This document shows positions 37,263 through 46,162 of a DNA stretch of 64,000 nucleotides, in pieces. The stretch covers positions 124,979 to 188,978 of the forward strand of contig UCEZ01000014.1 in the NCBI GenBank assembly GCA_900471525.1. Direction: 5' to 3'. Made by a program: the position numbers and the translations under genes. Source of the stretch: Hyphomicrobiales bacterium. GTDB taxonomy: Bacteria > Pseudomonadota > Alphaproteobacteria > Rhizobiales > Rhizobiaceae. How positions within the stretch are numbered: the stretch's first letter is position 1; the number at the start of each line of letters is the position of its first letter. Under the pieces are notes generated by a model. That model searched no databases, was not told the origin of the DNA, and saw only the letters and a program-made list of their open reading frames with translations.

Positions 37263-38209
37263 CGCAGCCTCGGATTCGAAAGGATGGCAAGAATGTCGGC
37301 AAGCGTGATCAGGATCAGATAGCCAACGCAAAAGATCATGGCGCAGCTCTGGATCAGAGGCAGGTCGCGGGTGGCAACGGCATCGACCATCAGTTTTGCT
37401 ATGCCGGGATAGTTGAAAATCGTCTCGACAATGATCACACCGCCCAAAAGATAGGAGAGCGACAGGGCCACGGCATTGACGATAGGCCCCAGTGCGTTCG
37501 GAAGGGCATGCTTCAGCACGATCCGCTGGGGCGATGCGCCCTTCAGCAGGGCCATCTCGACATAGGGCGTGTTCAGCGTTTCCACCACCGCAGCACGGGT
37601 CATGCGGATCATCTGAGCGGAAACGACGAAAGTGAGCGTGATGACCGGCATCGCATAGACGCGCAACAGATCAGTGATCGAGTGAACCTCGTTGGCAATG
37701 GACAGGGCCGGCAGCCATTTGAGATAGACGGCAAACAGGAGGACGGCCGAAGTCGCGACCATGAATTCAGGAACCGATATAACACCGATTGTCAGTATGG
37801 TGACGACGCGGTCGTAAAGCGAGCCGCGCATCATGGCAGCGGTTATGCCGAGCGTAAGAGCGATCGGAACCGAGAACAGGGCGGTCACACCGGCGAGCTT
37901 CAACGTGTTGATGAAGCGTCCGGCGATAAGATCGGCGATCGGCATGTCGTTGGCGTAGGACGTTCCGAGATCGCCTGTGACCAGCCCTCCGAACCACCTC
38001 ATGAACCGGATAATCGCCGGCTCGTCCAGATGCATGGCCGTGCGAAGGCCCGCGACGGCCTCGGGCGTTGCGGCCTGGCCGAGGAGAATCGTTGCCGTGT
38101 CGCCGGGGAGCATCATCGTGGCGAAGAACACCGCGAAGGAGACGATTACCAGCGTAATTACGGCGATGAGCAGCCTGCTCATCACAAGAGAGAGGATCCG
38201 ATGGTTCAT
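37259..38209 (-). CDS. Peptide-type ABC importer permease (DppB-like)
   Basis: The 316-residue permease has the DppB layout: first helix LLIAVITLVIVSFAVFFATMMLPGD, a periplasmic loop with AVAGLRTAMHLDEPAIIRFMRWFGGLVTGDLGTS, then five more helices. The EAA loop is VVETLNTPYVEMALLKGASPQRIVLKHALPNALGP. AAAGGAAG precedes the ATG at 38209. It lies 88 bases after the binding-protein stop. Confidence 0.92.
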   Translation of the reverse strand: MNHRILSLVMSRLLIAVITLVIVSFAVFFATMMLPGDTATILLGQAATPEAVAGLRTAMHLDEPAIIRFMRWFGGLVTGDLGTSYANDMPIADLIAGRFINTLKLAGVTALFSVPIALTLGITAAMMRGSLYDRVVTILTIGVISVPEFMVATSAVLLFAVYLKWLPALSIANEVHSITDLLRVYAMPVITLTFVVSAQMIRMTRAAVVETLNTPYVEMALLKGASPQRIVLKHALPNALGPIVNAVALSLSYLLGGVIIVETIFNYPGIAKLMVDAVATRDLPLIQSCAMIFCVGYLILITLADILAILSNPRLR

Positions 38210-38297
38210 ACTCGCGCTTCCTTTGACGTTCGGCCGACCGACTATACGCGATCGGAAAGCGAACCGAGGGCAATTCTGCCCTCGGCCATTCGCCTCG

Positions 38298-39908
38298 TCA
38301 GGCTTCGAGCCAGACATATTCCGCAAAGGCGTAGCCCATTTGGCCACCGAGCGGGCTCGGAGCCAGCCCCTTCAGTTTGGCCGTGGTGGCATCGACGTTA
38401 GAAAGGTAGGCGGGGATAACGGTACCCGCTTCCTCCGCGACCATGACCTGCATCGCGTTGTAGATTTCCTTGCGCTTTGCCTGATCGAGCGAGCCGCGCG
38501 CCTCGATGAGCATCTTGTCGAATGCCTCGGACTTGTACTGGCTCTCGTTCCACGGCGCGTCCGATGCATAGAGCAATGAGAACAGAATGTCGGGTGTCGG
38601 CCGCGGATTGATGTTGCCGAAATGGACTGGTGCCTTCAGCCAATAATTGTCCCAGTAGCCGTCCGAAGGCACGCGCTGCACGTCGAATGTCATTCCGATC
38701 TCCGCGCCGGCAGCCTGAACGATCATCGCCATATCGATCGAGGCGTTTGCTGCTTCAGACGCGATCATCGGGATCGATTGACCGAGCACACCCGCCTTTT
38801 CGAAGTGGAACTTCGCCTTCTCCGGATCGAAGGCCTTTGGCTTGAGATCGGCGTTGTAGTAGAGGTTGGCGGGTGAAATCGGCTGATCGTTGCCGATTTC
38901 CGCAAGACCCCGCAAGGCTGATTTCTGGATCTGCTCGCGGTTGATCAGGTACTTCATGCCTTGGATGAAGTCCTTCTTGTCCCCCGGTGCCATGTCCATC
39001 CGAATGTTGAGGTTGGTGTAGTTGCCGGAGGTGGTCTTCGAGAGTGCAAAGCCGTCCTGGCTCTCGACCAGCCGCATCGAGCGCGGGTTGATCGATGCGG
39101 CTAGATGGATGTCCCCGGACAGAAGGGCGTTGACGCGGGCATTGTCGTCGCTGATGGCGAAGTATTCGAAAGAATCGACATTCGGGCCGCTGGATTTCCA
39201 GTAATTCTTGTTCTTGAGGCCGACCGAGCGGACGCCGGGTTCGAAGACCTCGCGCACGAAGGCGCCGGTGCCGTTGGCCTTGGAAAAGTCCGTGGTGCCA
39301 TCGGCCACGATCATGAAATGATGCATGCCGAGGATCGTGGGCAGGTCGGCATTCGCGTTGGCCAGTGTGATTTCCACGGTCTGCTTGTCAACTGCCTTGA
39401 ACCCGGTCATCTGCGCCGCGATCTTGGCGACTTTCGATCCGACGCCGGGGTCCAGGTGACGCTTCAGCGAAAAAACGACGTCGTCTGCCGTCAGCGGCTT
39501 GCCATCATGGAACGTCACGCCGTTTCGCAGCTTGACAGTCCAGACCTTGGCATCCTTGCTCTCGACGGATTCGGCCAGTTCCATCTGCGTCGCGCCGGTC
39601 TGATCGATGTAGGTCAGGCGATTATAGAAGGCGCAGCAACGCACATAATCGGTGGAGAGCGAGGCTTTGGCTGGATCGAGTGTATCGGCGGTGGAGGACG
39701 ACCAGCCGGCCGCTTTCAGGGCGCCGCCGGAAACCGGAGTGGCCGCAACGGCGCGCGTGGCATTGCCGAGCATGAAACCGCCCGCCGCCGTGGCGACGCC
39801 GCCAGCCAGCATCAACTGAAGAAGTTCGCGACGGGTCGCGCCACGCCGGATGGCGTTTTCAACCACTGCGTCGTCGGCTTTTGTCCAATTCGTGATCTTG
39901 TCGTTCAT
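38298..39908 (-). CDS. Periplasmic peptide-type (SBP_bac_5) substrate-binding protein
   Basis: The 536-residue binding protein starts with a twin-arginine-like signal (RRGATRRELLQLMLAGG, RR at 26-27) and a hydrophobic stretch, so export through Tat is possible. The mature part matches DppA/OppA: TLDPAKASLSTDYVRCCAFYNRLTYID, WTVKLRNGVTFHDGKPLTADDVVFSLKRH, and a late EYVWLEA end. AGGGG precedes the ATG. Adjacent aminotransferase and amine-oxidase genes suggest the ligand may be an amine or amino acid derivative rather than a peptide. Confidence 0.92.
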   Translation of the reverse strand: MNDKITNWTKADDAVVENAIRRGATRRELLQLMLAGGVATAAGGFMLGNATRAVAATPVSGGALKAAGWSSSTADTLDPAKASLSTDYVRCCAFYNRLTYIDQTGATQMELAESVESKDAKVWTVKLRNGVTFHDGKPLTADDVVFSLKRHLDPGVGSKVAKIAAQMTGFKAVDKQTVEITLANANADLPTILGMHHFMIVADGTTDFSKANGTGAFVREVFEPGVRSVGLKNKNYWKSSGPNVDSFEYFAISDDNARVNALLSGDIHLAASINPRSMRLVESQDGFALSKTTSGNYTNLNIRMDMAPGDKKDFIQGMKYLINREQIQKSALRGLAEIGNDQPISPANLYYNADLKPKAFDPEKAKFHFEKAGVLGQSIPMIASEAANASIDMAMIVQAAGAEIGMTFDVQRVPSDGYWDNYWLKAPVHFGNINPRPTPDILFSLLYASDAPWNESQYKSEAFDKMLIEARGSLDQAKRKEIYNAMQVMVAEEAGTVIPAYLSNVDATTAKLKGLAPSPLGGQMGYAFAEYVWLEA

Positions 39909-40115
39909 GGCATTCCCCTTTTTTGTTGAATTTCTGCTCGCCCGCCTTTTCGACGGATCTATGCGGGTTCTGTTCGAATTCTTTCCTTTTTCCTGTCTCC
40001 AGTTTCGCAGCAAAGGCCTGGCGGATTCTCCGTTTTAAACCTGCCCGACGGCACAAAATTGCGAATATGCGCATTCCACGATATTTCCCGGATCGCCGCC
40101 GGCGGCGCGCTACCG

Positions 40116-41489
40116 TCACACCATGGCGGCGCGCACCGTGGGATCGGCAAGCGTCTCGTCCAGCGTCTGCCGCGTGCGCTCGACGATGGCGTCGATATCA
40201 CTGTCGGTACAGCAGAGCGGCGGCGCGTAACCCAGAACGCCGTTGGCGAAGGCGCGGATAATAAGACCGCTCTGCCAGGCACGGTCGAAAATGCGGCGGG
40301 CCGGGTCGGCCGCAGCCGGAAGAGGGGTCTTCCGCCCCTTGTCCACCACAAGCTCGACCGCAGCCAGCATGCCGCGGCCACGGACGTCTCCGACCAGCGG
40401 GTGATCCCTCAGACTTTCGAGGCCCGCCATCAGGCGCGCGCCGGCCTTGCGGCCATTTTCCAGAAGCCCGCCTTCATAGAGGCGCAGAACTTCCAGGCCG
40501 ACCGCTGCACTGACGGGATGGGCCGAGTAGGTATAGCCGTGCCCGACGGCAGAAGCGCCGGCGGCCTCGGCGATGGTCTGGTAAACGTGTTCAGACATGA
40601 ACAGCGCCCCCATCGGCACATAACCGGACGTCAGGCCCTTGGCGACCGTCAGGAAGTCCGGGACGATTTCGTCCTCAGTGCATGCAAAGAGTGGACCGGT
40701 GCGGCCAAAACCGGTGATAACCTCATCGGCAACAAAAAGGATGTCGAACGTGCGGCAGACGTCCCGCATAGCCTTCATCCAGCCTCTGGGTGGTACCAGT
40801 ACGCCGCCGGACCCCTGGATCGGTTCGGCATAGAATGCTGCGATCCGCTCAGCGCCCAGCTGTTCGACCTTCTGCTTCAATGCGGCAACAGAAGCGGCGA
40901 TGATCGCCTGCGGATCCGTTCCGGCGGGGTTGCGATAGGCATAGTGGGATGGAATTTTGTGCTGCCAATCGAAGGGCAGGCCGAAACCGGCGTGGAAAGC
41001 CGGCAACGCGGTCAGACCGGCGCCCACGGTGGACGAGCCATGATAGCCCTGTTCGATGGAGATGAACTGGTCCTTGTTCGGTTTGCCGCGGGCATTCCAG
41101 TAATAGCGGATGAAGCGAACCGTACTGTCGACGGCATCGGAGCCGCCAAGCGTGAAATAGACGTGATTGAGGTCTCCGGGTGCGCGATCGGCAAGTTCGG
41201 CGGCCAGCCGGATGGCGGGCTCCGAACCGAGGCCGAAATAAGCGGTCGCATAAGGAAGTTCACGCATCTGCTTTGCGGCGGCTTCGACAATGCTGTCATG
41301 ACCATAGCCTGCATTGACGCACCAAAGACCGGCAAAACCGTCGACCAGTTGCTTTCCAGTGGCATCGGTGACTGTCGCGCCCGTGGCGGATGCCAGCACG
41401 CGCACCCCGAGCGTTTCATGCGTTCGATAGGAAGCGACCGGATGAACCAGGTGCGCGCGATCAAGTTCGATCAGGGAATTGCTAAACAT
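40116..41489 (-). CDS. Class III (omega) aminotransferase
   Basis: The 457-residue PLP enzyme has FTLGGSDAVDSTVRFIRYYW, the ring-stacking IEQGYHGSS, Asp255 in LFVADEVITGFGR and the PLP lysine Lys284 in TVAKGLTSGYVPMGALF. GHGYTYSAHPVSAAV carries the phosphate-binding threonine. It falls with omega-amino acid:pyruvate and putrescine aminotransferases. It is encoded between the GNAT gene and the peptide-type importer in one minus-strand unit, suggesting it acts on the imported compound. It is not a close copy of the enzyme at 25882. Confidence 0.9.
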   Translation of the reverse strand: MFSNSLIELDRAHLVHPVASYRTHETLGVRVLASATGATVTDATGKQLVDGFAGLWCVNAGYGHDSIVEAAAKQMRELPYATAYFGLGSEPAIRLAAELADRAPGDLNHVYFTLGGSDAVDSTVRFIRYYWNARGKPNKDQFISIEQGYHGSSTVGAGLTALPAFHAGFGLPFDWQHKIPSHYAYRNPAGTDPQAIIAASVAALKQKVEQLGAERIAAFYAEPIQGSGGVLVPPRGWMKAMRDVCRTFDILFVADEVITGFGRTGPLFACTEDEIVPDFLTVAKGLTSGYVPMGALFMSEHVYQTIAEAAGASAVGHGYTYSAHPVSAAVGLEVLRLYEGGLLENGRKAGARLMAGLESLRDHPLVGDVRGRGMLAAVELVVDKGRKTPLPAAADPARRIFDRAWQSGLIIRAFANGVLGYAPPLCCTDSDIDAIVERTRQTLDETLADPTVRAAMV

Positions 41490-41502
41490 GCGGGTCTCCA
41501 GG

Positions 41503-42342
41503 TCAGCCGAAGGCTTGGTTGGCGAGAGCGTAGGTCTTGTAATGGGGGCGAGCGGGCGCTTCGGTTCCTCCGGTGCGCATGGCTATGCCGCCTCCGAGAT
41601 GGGCAAAACCCAAGCTTTCCAGCCATGGAGCGAGTTCCGTGTCGGCTGTGGTATCGATGCGCAGAAATGCACCCGGTCGGCTCCCGATGAAGAAGGAAAT
41701 CAGCGAGCAGGCATCCTGCAAATTCTCGGCGACCACCGGACCGATGACGTCGCCCCGCCCAAATGCGCGCAGAGCCGCAAAACCCTGAACCCGGCCCGCT
41801 CGCCGTAGCACGGCAAACTCTCCGGCCTTTGCTATATGCGTCAGGAGGGTTCCGCGGTCGGCCTCGAACGCCGCGCGATCGAGCGCCATGACAGCGTCAA
41901 AATCGGCTTCGCAGGCGGGCTCAATCCCAGCGGGCGCTGCTATAGCGGGGATCTTCCCCTGATATTGCAGGATGGTGCCGACCGGCTGGAAACCAAGTTT
42001 TTCGTAGAGTGGAAGCCCGTCGGCGGTTGCAACCAGACGCAACTGCCGCTCGCCGCCGATGTCGAGTGCGGCCTGCATCAGCCTGCGCCCCAGACCCCGG
42101 CCGCGGGCGGCTTCGTCGACAATGACCATGTTGATCGTTGCGCAGTCTGTACCATAGGGAGTGACCAGCGCCGTCCCGACTACATGGTGATCGTCCGCAA
42201 CAGCCGCGATCCCACGGCTTACGGCAAGCGCCGTCTGCCAGTCTTCCGGGCGATGCGGCCAACCGGCCTGACGCGACAAAGCGACTGCACCTTCGAGATG
42301 TTCGGGCCCGAAGGCCACAAGATCGATTTGACTTGTGTGCAT
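41503..42342 (-). CDS. GNAT-family N-acetyltransferase, two-domain type
   Basis: The 279-residue protein has an N-terminal GNAT domain. It shows GWPHRPEDWQ near residue 27, the acetyl-CoA pyrophosphate loop DEAARGRGLGRRLMQ, and LYEKLGFQPVG. A second domain (LDRAAFEADRGTLLTHI, VQGFAALRAFGRGDVIGPVVAENLQDA) is typical of the YitH/Acetyltransf_18 type. AAGGA precedes the ATG. It is the first gene of the aminotransferase-importer unit. A paralogue with the same GWPHR-EDW and LIGPVVA landmarks is at 51676. Confidence 0.85.
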   Translation of the reverse strand: MHTSQIDLVAFGPEHLEGAVALSRQAGWPHRPEDWQTALAVSRGIAAVADDHHVVGTALVTPYGTDCATINMVIVDEAARGRGLGRRLMQAALDIGGERQLRLVATADGLPLYEKLGFQPVGTILQYQGKIPAIAAPAGIEPACEADFDAVMALDRAAFEADRGTLLTHIAKAGEFAVLRRAGRVQGFAALRAFGRGDVIGPVVAENLQDACSLISFFIGSRPGAFLRIDTTADTELAPWLESLGFAHLGGGIAMRTGGTEAPARPHYKTYALANQAFG

Positions 42343-42661
42343 CTGTTGGATCCTTGAAAAGCTCTCTTATTCTTAGACCCGCGGTGTCAGAAGATCGTCC
42401 CGAGGACGAGGTGCTGGCGGTATCTTTCACCGTAGCTTTGATGGCTCACCGCATCTTATGCTGACCAGCGGGCGCGGCGGGACAACATCTAGCGAAGCGA
42501 GCCGAGCCGATGATCGCTGCCGCGGAACACTGTGCCAAAGTGCGCGCGTGATACGGAACAATCTGCTATGCCGCCGCTGATTTCAGTCGAGCGAAGGGGC
42601 GGGCCGCGGCCTATGATTGAGATAGGCAACATCGCTTCGGTTATTCAAGGATTCTACAGCC
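42343..42661. other. Divergent promoter region, no gene
   Basis: This 319-base region lies between the divergent GNAT and HAD genes and should hold the promoters of both units. No convincing reading frame, strong palindrome or terminator was found. An AAGGATT ribosome site for the HAD gene is at its right end. Confidence 0.4.
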
Positions 42662-43330
42662 ATGGCTCAATTCCGCCCGAAATACATCACCTTCGACTGC
42701 TACGGGACACTGACCAACTTCCAGATGGCAGAAGCTGCGCGCGACCTTTACGGCGAACAGTTCGACGAGCCACAAATGGCTGAGTTCATCAAGAACTTTG
42801 CCGCTTATCGTCTCGACGAAATCATGGGCGACTGGAAGCCTTACAACGAGGTGGTTTACAATTCGCTTGAACGGGCCTGCAAGCGCAACGGCATAAAATT
42901 CCGTGAGGAGGCCGCGCGGATGGTCTACGAGCGCGTGCCGACTTGGGGGCCGCACCCGGACGTGCCTGCCGGCCTTGCCAGGGTTGCAAAGGAAATTCCG
43001 CTGGTCATCCTTTCCAACGCGATGAATTCACAGATCATGTCGAATGTCGAAAAACTCGGCGCGCCCTTCCATGCGGTCTATACTGCGGAGCAGGCGAAGT
43101 CCTACAAGCCGCGCTTTAAAGGCTTCGAATATATGCTTGATATGCTGGGCTGCGGGCCTGAGGACGTTCTGCACTGCTCGTCCTCCTTCCGCTATGACTT
43201 GATGTCGGCGCACGACCTCGGCATCAAGAACAAGGTCTGGGTCAATCGCGGTCACGAGCCGGCGAACCCCTATTACGGCTATGTCGAAATCGCGGATATC
43301 TCGGGTCTACCGGGCGTCGTCGGGCTCTGA
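42662..43330 (+). CDS. HAD-superfamily hydrolase, haloacid dehalogenase type II-like
   Basis: The 222-residue protein has the HAD motifs: nucleophile Asp12 in ITFDCYGTLTN, motif II serine in VILSNAMN, the motif III lysine in AKSYKPRFKGF, and CSSSFRYDLMSAHDLG with the acidic motif IV. It resembles L-2-haloacid dehalogenases, but dehalogenation cannot be assumed; phosphatase activity is as likely. It lies 13 bases before the PuuB-like oxidase gene, and the pair is probably one operon acting on amines. Confidence 0.85.
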   Translation: MAQFRPKYITFDCYGTLTNFQMAEAARDLYGEQFDEPQMAEFIKNFAAYRLDEIMGDWKPYNEVVYNSLERACKRNGIKFREEAARMVYERVPTWGPHPDVPAGLARVAKEIPLVILSNAMNSQIMSNVEKLGAPFHAVYTAEQAKSYKPRFKGFEYMLDMLGCGPEDVLHCSSSFRYDLMSAHDLGIKNKVWVNRGHEPANPYYGYVEIADISGLPGVVGL

Positions 43331-43343
43331 CGGGGGCATGGCA

Positions 43344-44618
43344 ATGAAGCTCAAATCCTACTGGCACGACACGGCACCTGCCTTTGGAGGCGCGGCGCAA
43401 GGCCCCATCGAAGGACATTACGACGTCGCCATCATCGGTGGCGGCTTCACCGGGCTTGCCGCGGCGCGCCAACTAGCCATAGCCGGCGTCAAGGTTGTTG
43501 TCCTGGAGGCGGAACGAGTCGGCTGGGGGGCGTCAGGACGGAACGGCGGCCACCTCAACAATGGCCTTGCCCACAGCTTCATTGCCGCCAAGGCTGAGCT
43601 TGGCAAAGAGCGCGCCGTCGCGCTTTACCGGGCATTCGATGACTCGATAGACACAATCGAGGCGATCATCGCCGAGGAGGGGATCGACTGCAATTTCCGC
43701 CGGGCCGGAAAGCTCAAGCTCGCCTCCAAGCCGCAGCATTTCGACGCCATCGTCCGAAACTTCGAGGCGGTTCACAATGAGGTTGATCCGGACACGGCGC
43801 TTCTGACGGCGACCGAACTGAAGGATGAGGTCGGGTCGCCATTCCATGGCGCAATGCTGTCGAAGAAGAGCGCGATGATGCATATGGGGCGCTACGTCGT
43901 GGGGCTCGCCACCGCTGCCGCCCGCCATGGCGCTACCATTTTTGAAAAGGCGGCGGTAACGGCCCATCGCAAGGGAAATGGACGTCACAGCCTGGCTACC
44001 GCGCGGGGGACCGTCACCGCCGATCACGTGCTCGTGGCGACTGGCGCCTATACGCCATCGGTGTTCGGTTATTTCCGTCGTCGCATCGTTTCGGTCGGCA
44101 GTTTTATTATCGCGACCCGACCGCTGACGGATTCTGAAATAGCGGCGACGATGCCCAGCAACCGGACCTGCGTCACCTCGATGAATATCGGCAATTATTT
44201 CCGGCTGGCACCCGACAACCGGCTGATCTTTGGCGGCCGCGCTCGCTTTTCCACCACGTCCGATCAGCGTTCGGATGCAAAGAGCGGCGAAATTCTTCGC
44301 GCAAGTCTGGCCCAGATCTTTCCACAGCTTGCGAAGGTCGAGATCGATTATTGCTGGGGTGGTCTGGTCGACATGACGAAGGACCGCTATCCGCGCGCCG
44401 GCTATGTCGATGGCGTCTGGTACGCCATGGGCTATTCCGGCCATGGCGCGCAATTGTCCACTCACCTTGGCATGATCATCGCCGACGCGATTCTGGGCAA
44501 GACGGATCGCAATCCGGTAAAGGGGCTCGACTGGCCGGCCGTTCCCGGCCATTTCGGCAAGCCGTGGTTCCTGCCGCTTGTCGGGCTGTACTACAAGACT
44601 CTCGACCGGTTTCAGTAA
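43344..44618 (+). CDS. FAD-dependent oxidoreductase, PuuB-like (gamma-glutamylputrescine oxidase family)
   Basis: The 424-residue flavoenzyme has the FAD motif VAIIGGGFTGLAAARQLA, VVVLEAERVGWGASGRNGGHLNNG (the covalent/near-FAD GASGRNGG block of amine oxidases), and the C-terminal AMGYSGHGAQLSTHLG. It matches the DAO-type group containing PuuB. The ATG at 43344 has GGGGG at seven bases; an ATG two codons earlier is too close. A strong hairpin follows the stop. It probably oxidises a primary amine, possibly gamma-glutamylated; no PuuA gene was found nearby. Confidence 0.87.
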   Translation: MKLKSYWHDTAPAFGGAAQGPIEGHYDVAIIGGGFTGLAAARQLAIAGVKVVVLEAERVGWGASGRNGGHLNNGLAHSFIAAKAELGKERAVALYRAFDDSIDTIEAIIAEEGIDCNFRRAGKLKLASKPQHFDAIVRNFEAVHNEVDPDTALLTATELKDEVGSPFHGAMLSKKSAMMHMGRYVVGLATAAARHGATIFEKAAVTAHRKGNGRHSLATARGTVTADHVLVATGAYTPSVFGYFRRRIVSVGSFIIATRPLTDSEIAATMPSNRTCVTSMNIGNYFRLAPDNRLIFGGRARFSTTSDQRSDAKSGEILRASLAQIFPQLAKVEIDYCWGGLVDMTKDRYPRAGYVDGVWYAMGYSGHGAQLSTHLGMIIADAILGKTDRNPVKGLDWPAVPGHFGKPWFLPLVGLYYKTLDRFQ

Positions 44619-44635
44619 AGGCATCAGCGAAAAAC

Positions 44636-44672
44636 AATAAGGGCGCCGGGATGATTTCCCGGCGCCCTTATT
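44636..44672. terminator. Bidirectional rho-independent terminator
   Basis: A perfect inverted repeat (AATAAGGGCGCCGGG, loop ATGATTT, CCCGGCGCCCTTATT) lies between the convergent PuuB-like and gabD genes. A and T tracts flank the stem on both sides, so it can end transcription from both directions. Confidence 0.9.
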
Positions 44673-44691
44673 CGTTGTTCTCGTCAGCCGA

Positions 44692-46152
44692 TCACGTGAG
44701 CCCGCCGATGTGGAAGCTCTTCATTTCCAGATATTCCTCGATGCCGCACTGGGCGCCTTCACGGCCAAGGCCGGACTGTTTCACGCCGCCGAAGGGGGCA
44801 ACTTCCGTCGAAATTGCTCCGGTATTAAGGCCAACCATGCCGAACTCCAGCGCTTCGCCGACACGCCACGAGCGCTTCAGGCTCTCGGTATAGAAATAGG
44901 CCGCTAAACCGAAGGGGGTTGCATTGGCGATTCTGATTGCCTCCTCCTCCTTCTCGAAGCGGAAGAGGGGGGCAACGGGCCCGAAAGTTTCCTCGCTGGC
45001 AAGCTGCATTTCGGTCGTCGCGCCACCAAGGACGATCGGGGTCGTAAATTGCTCGCCTGCGGGCATGGGGCCGGGAGTGGTGAGGATTCGAGCACCCTTG
45101 GCGACAGCATCGTCCACATGGCGGTTGATCTTTTCGATTGCGGCCCTGTTGATCATCGGGCCGATATCGACGCCGGCTTCCGTGCCGGGTCCGACCTTCA
45201 TGGTCGAGACGCGGGCGGCCAGCTTCTCGGCGAAGGTGTCATACACACCGGATTGGACGAGAAGGCGGTTGGCGCAGACGCAGGTCTGGCCGCCATTGCG
45301 GAATTTCGAAGCGATCGCGCCCTCGACGGCAAGGTCGAGATCGGCGTCGTCGAAGACGATGAAAGGCGCGTTGCCGCCGAGTTCCAGGCTGAGCCGCTTG
45401 ATGCTGTCGGATGCGCCGCGCATCAGAAGGGCACCGACCCGGGTGGAACCGGTGAAGGAAATCTTGCGCACGGTCTCGTTCGCCATCAGCTCGTTTCCGA
45501 TCTCGGTCGGCATGCCGGTGACGATGTTGATGACGCCCTTCGGAATGCCGGCGCGTTCTGCCAGAACGCCGAGCGCCAGTGCCGAATAAGGCGTCAGGTC
45601 CGATGGCTTGATGACAACGGTGCAGCCGGCGGCAAGCGCCGGGCCGACCTTGCGGGTGATCATCGCGTTGGGGAAATTCCAGGGCGTGATGATCGCGGAT
45701 ACACCAACCGGTTCCTTCAGGACGACGATCCGCCGGTCCGCTGTCGGTGACGGAATGGTCGTGCCGCCGATGCGGCGGGCTTCCTCGGAAAACCATTTCA
45801 CGAACGAGGCCCCGTAGCGAATCTCGCCGCGCGCCTCGGGCAGCGGCTTGCCCTGTTCCCTGGTGAGGATCAGCGCGAGATCCTCGATGTTTTCGATCAT
45901 CAGGTCATGCCAGGCCTCCAGCAAGGCGGCGCGCTCGGCATGCGTCTTCTTGCGCCATGACCCGAAAGCATTCTCCGCCGCCACGATCGCCGCGCGCGTA
46001 TCGCCGCTGTCCATGTCAGGCACCACGCCGATCGCGTCCTGCGATGCGGGGTCCAAGACCTCTATTTTGCGTCCCGACGCTGCGCCGCACCACTCACCGT
46101 TGATAAGCCCATGCTCGCGAAACAGGCTGGTGTCCGTCAACTCGTTTATCAT
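44692..46152 (-). CDS. gabD: Succinate-semialdehyde dehydrogenase
   Basis: The 486-residue enzyme oxidises succinate semialdehyde to succinate. It has TPWNFP at 157-162, the cofactor lysine Lys182 in VVIKPSDLTP, FTGSTRVG, catalytic Glu258 in LELGGNAP and Cys291 in GGQTCVCANR. The CVC motif with an adjacent cysteine and the C-terminal IEEYLEMKS ending are typical of GabD. The ATG at 46152 has GGAAGAG and sits 10 bases after the upstream gene. It is last in a three-gene unit and feeds carbon from GABA-type compounds into the TCA cycle. Confidence 0.93.
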   Translation of the reverse strand: MINELTDTSLFREHGLINGEWCGAASGRKIEVLDPASQDAIGVVPDMDSGDTRAAIVAAENAFGSWRKKTHAERAALLEAWHDLMIENIEDLALILTREQGKPLPEARGEIRYGASFVKWFSEEARRIGGTTIPSPTADRRIVVLKEPVGVSAIITPWNFPNAMITRKVGPALAAGCTVVIKPSDLTPYSALALGVLAERAGIPKGVINIVTGMPTEIGNELMANETVRKISFTGSTRVGALLMRGASDSIKRLSLELGGNAPFIVFDDADLDLAVEGAIASKFRNGGQTCVCANRLLVQSGVYDTFAEKLAARVSTMKVGPGTEAGVDIGPMINRAAIEKINRHVDDAVAKGARILTTPGPMPAGEQFTTPIVLGGATTEMQLASEETFGPVAPLFRFEKEEEAIRIANATPFGLAAYFYTESLKRSWRVGEALEFGMVGLNTGAISTEVAPFGGVKQSGLGREGAQCGIEEYLEMKSFHIGGLT

Positions 46153-46162
46153 GCTCTCTTCC

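Noticed and set aside
40059..41690. 543-codon plus-strand open frame
   Set aside because: It is antisense to the class III aminotransferase gene, which has intact catalytic motifs and a ribosome site.
42662..43330. Assignment as a true haloacid dehalogenase
   Set aside because: HAD motifs are present, but the amine-catabolic neighbours give no support for halogenated substrates, so only the superfamily is claimed.
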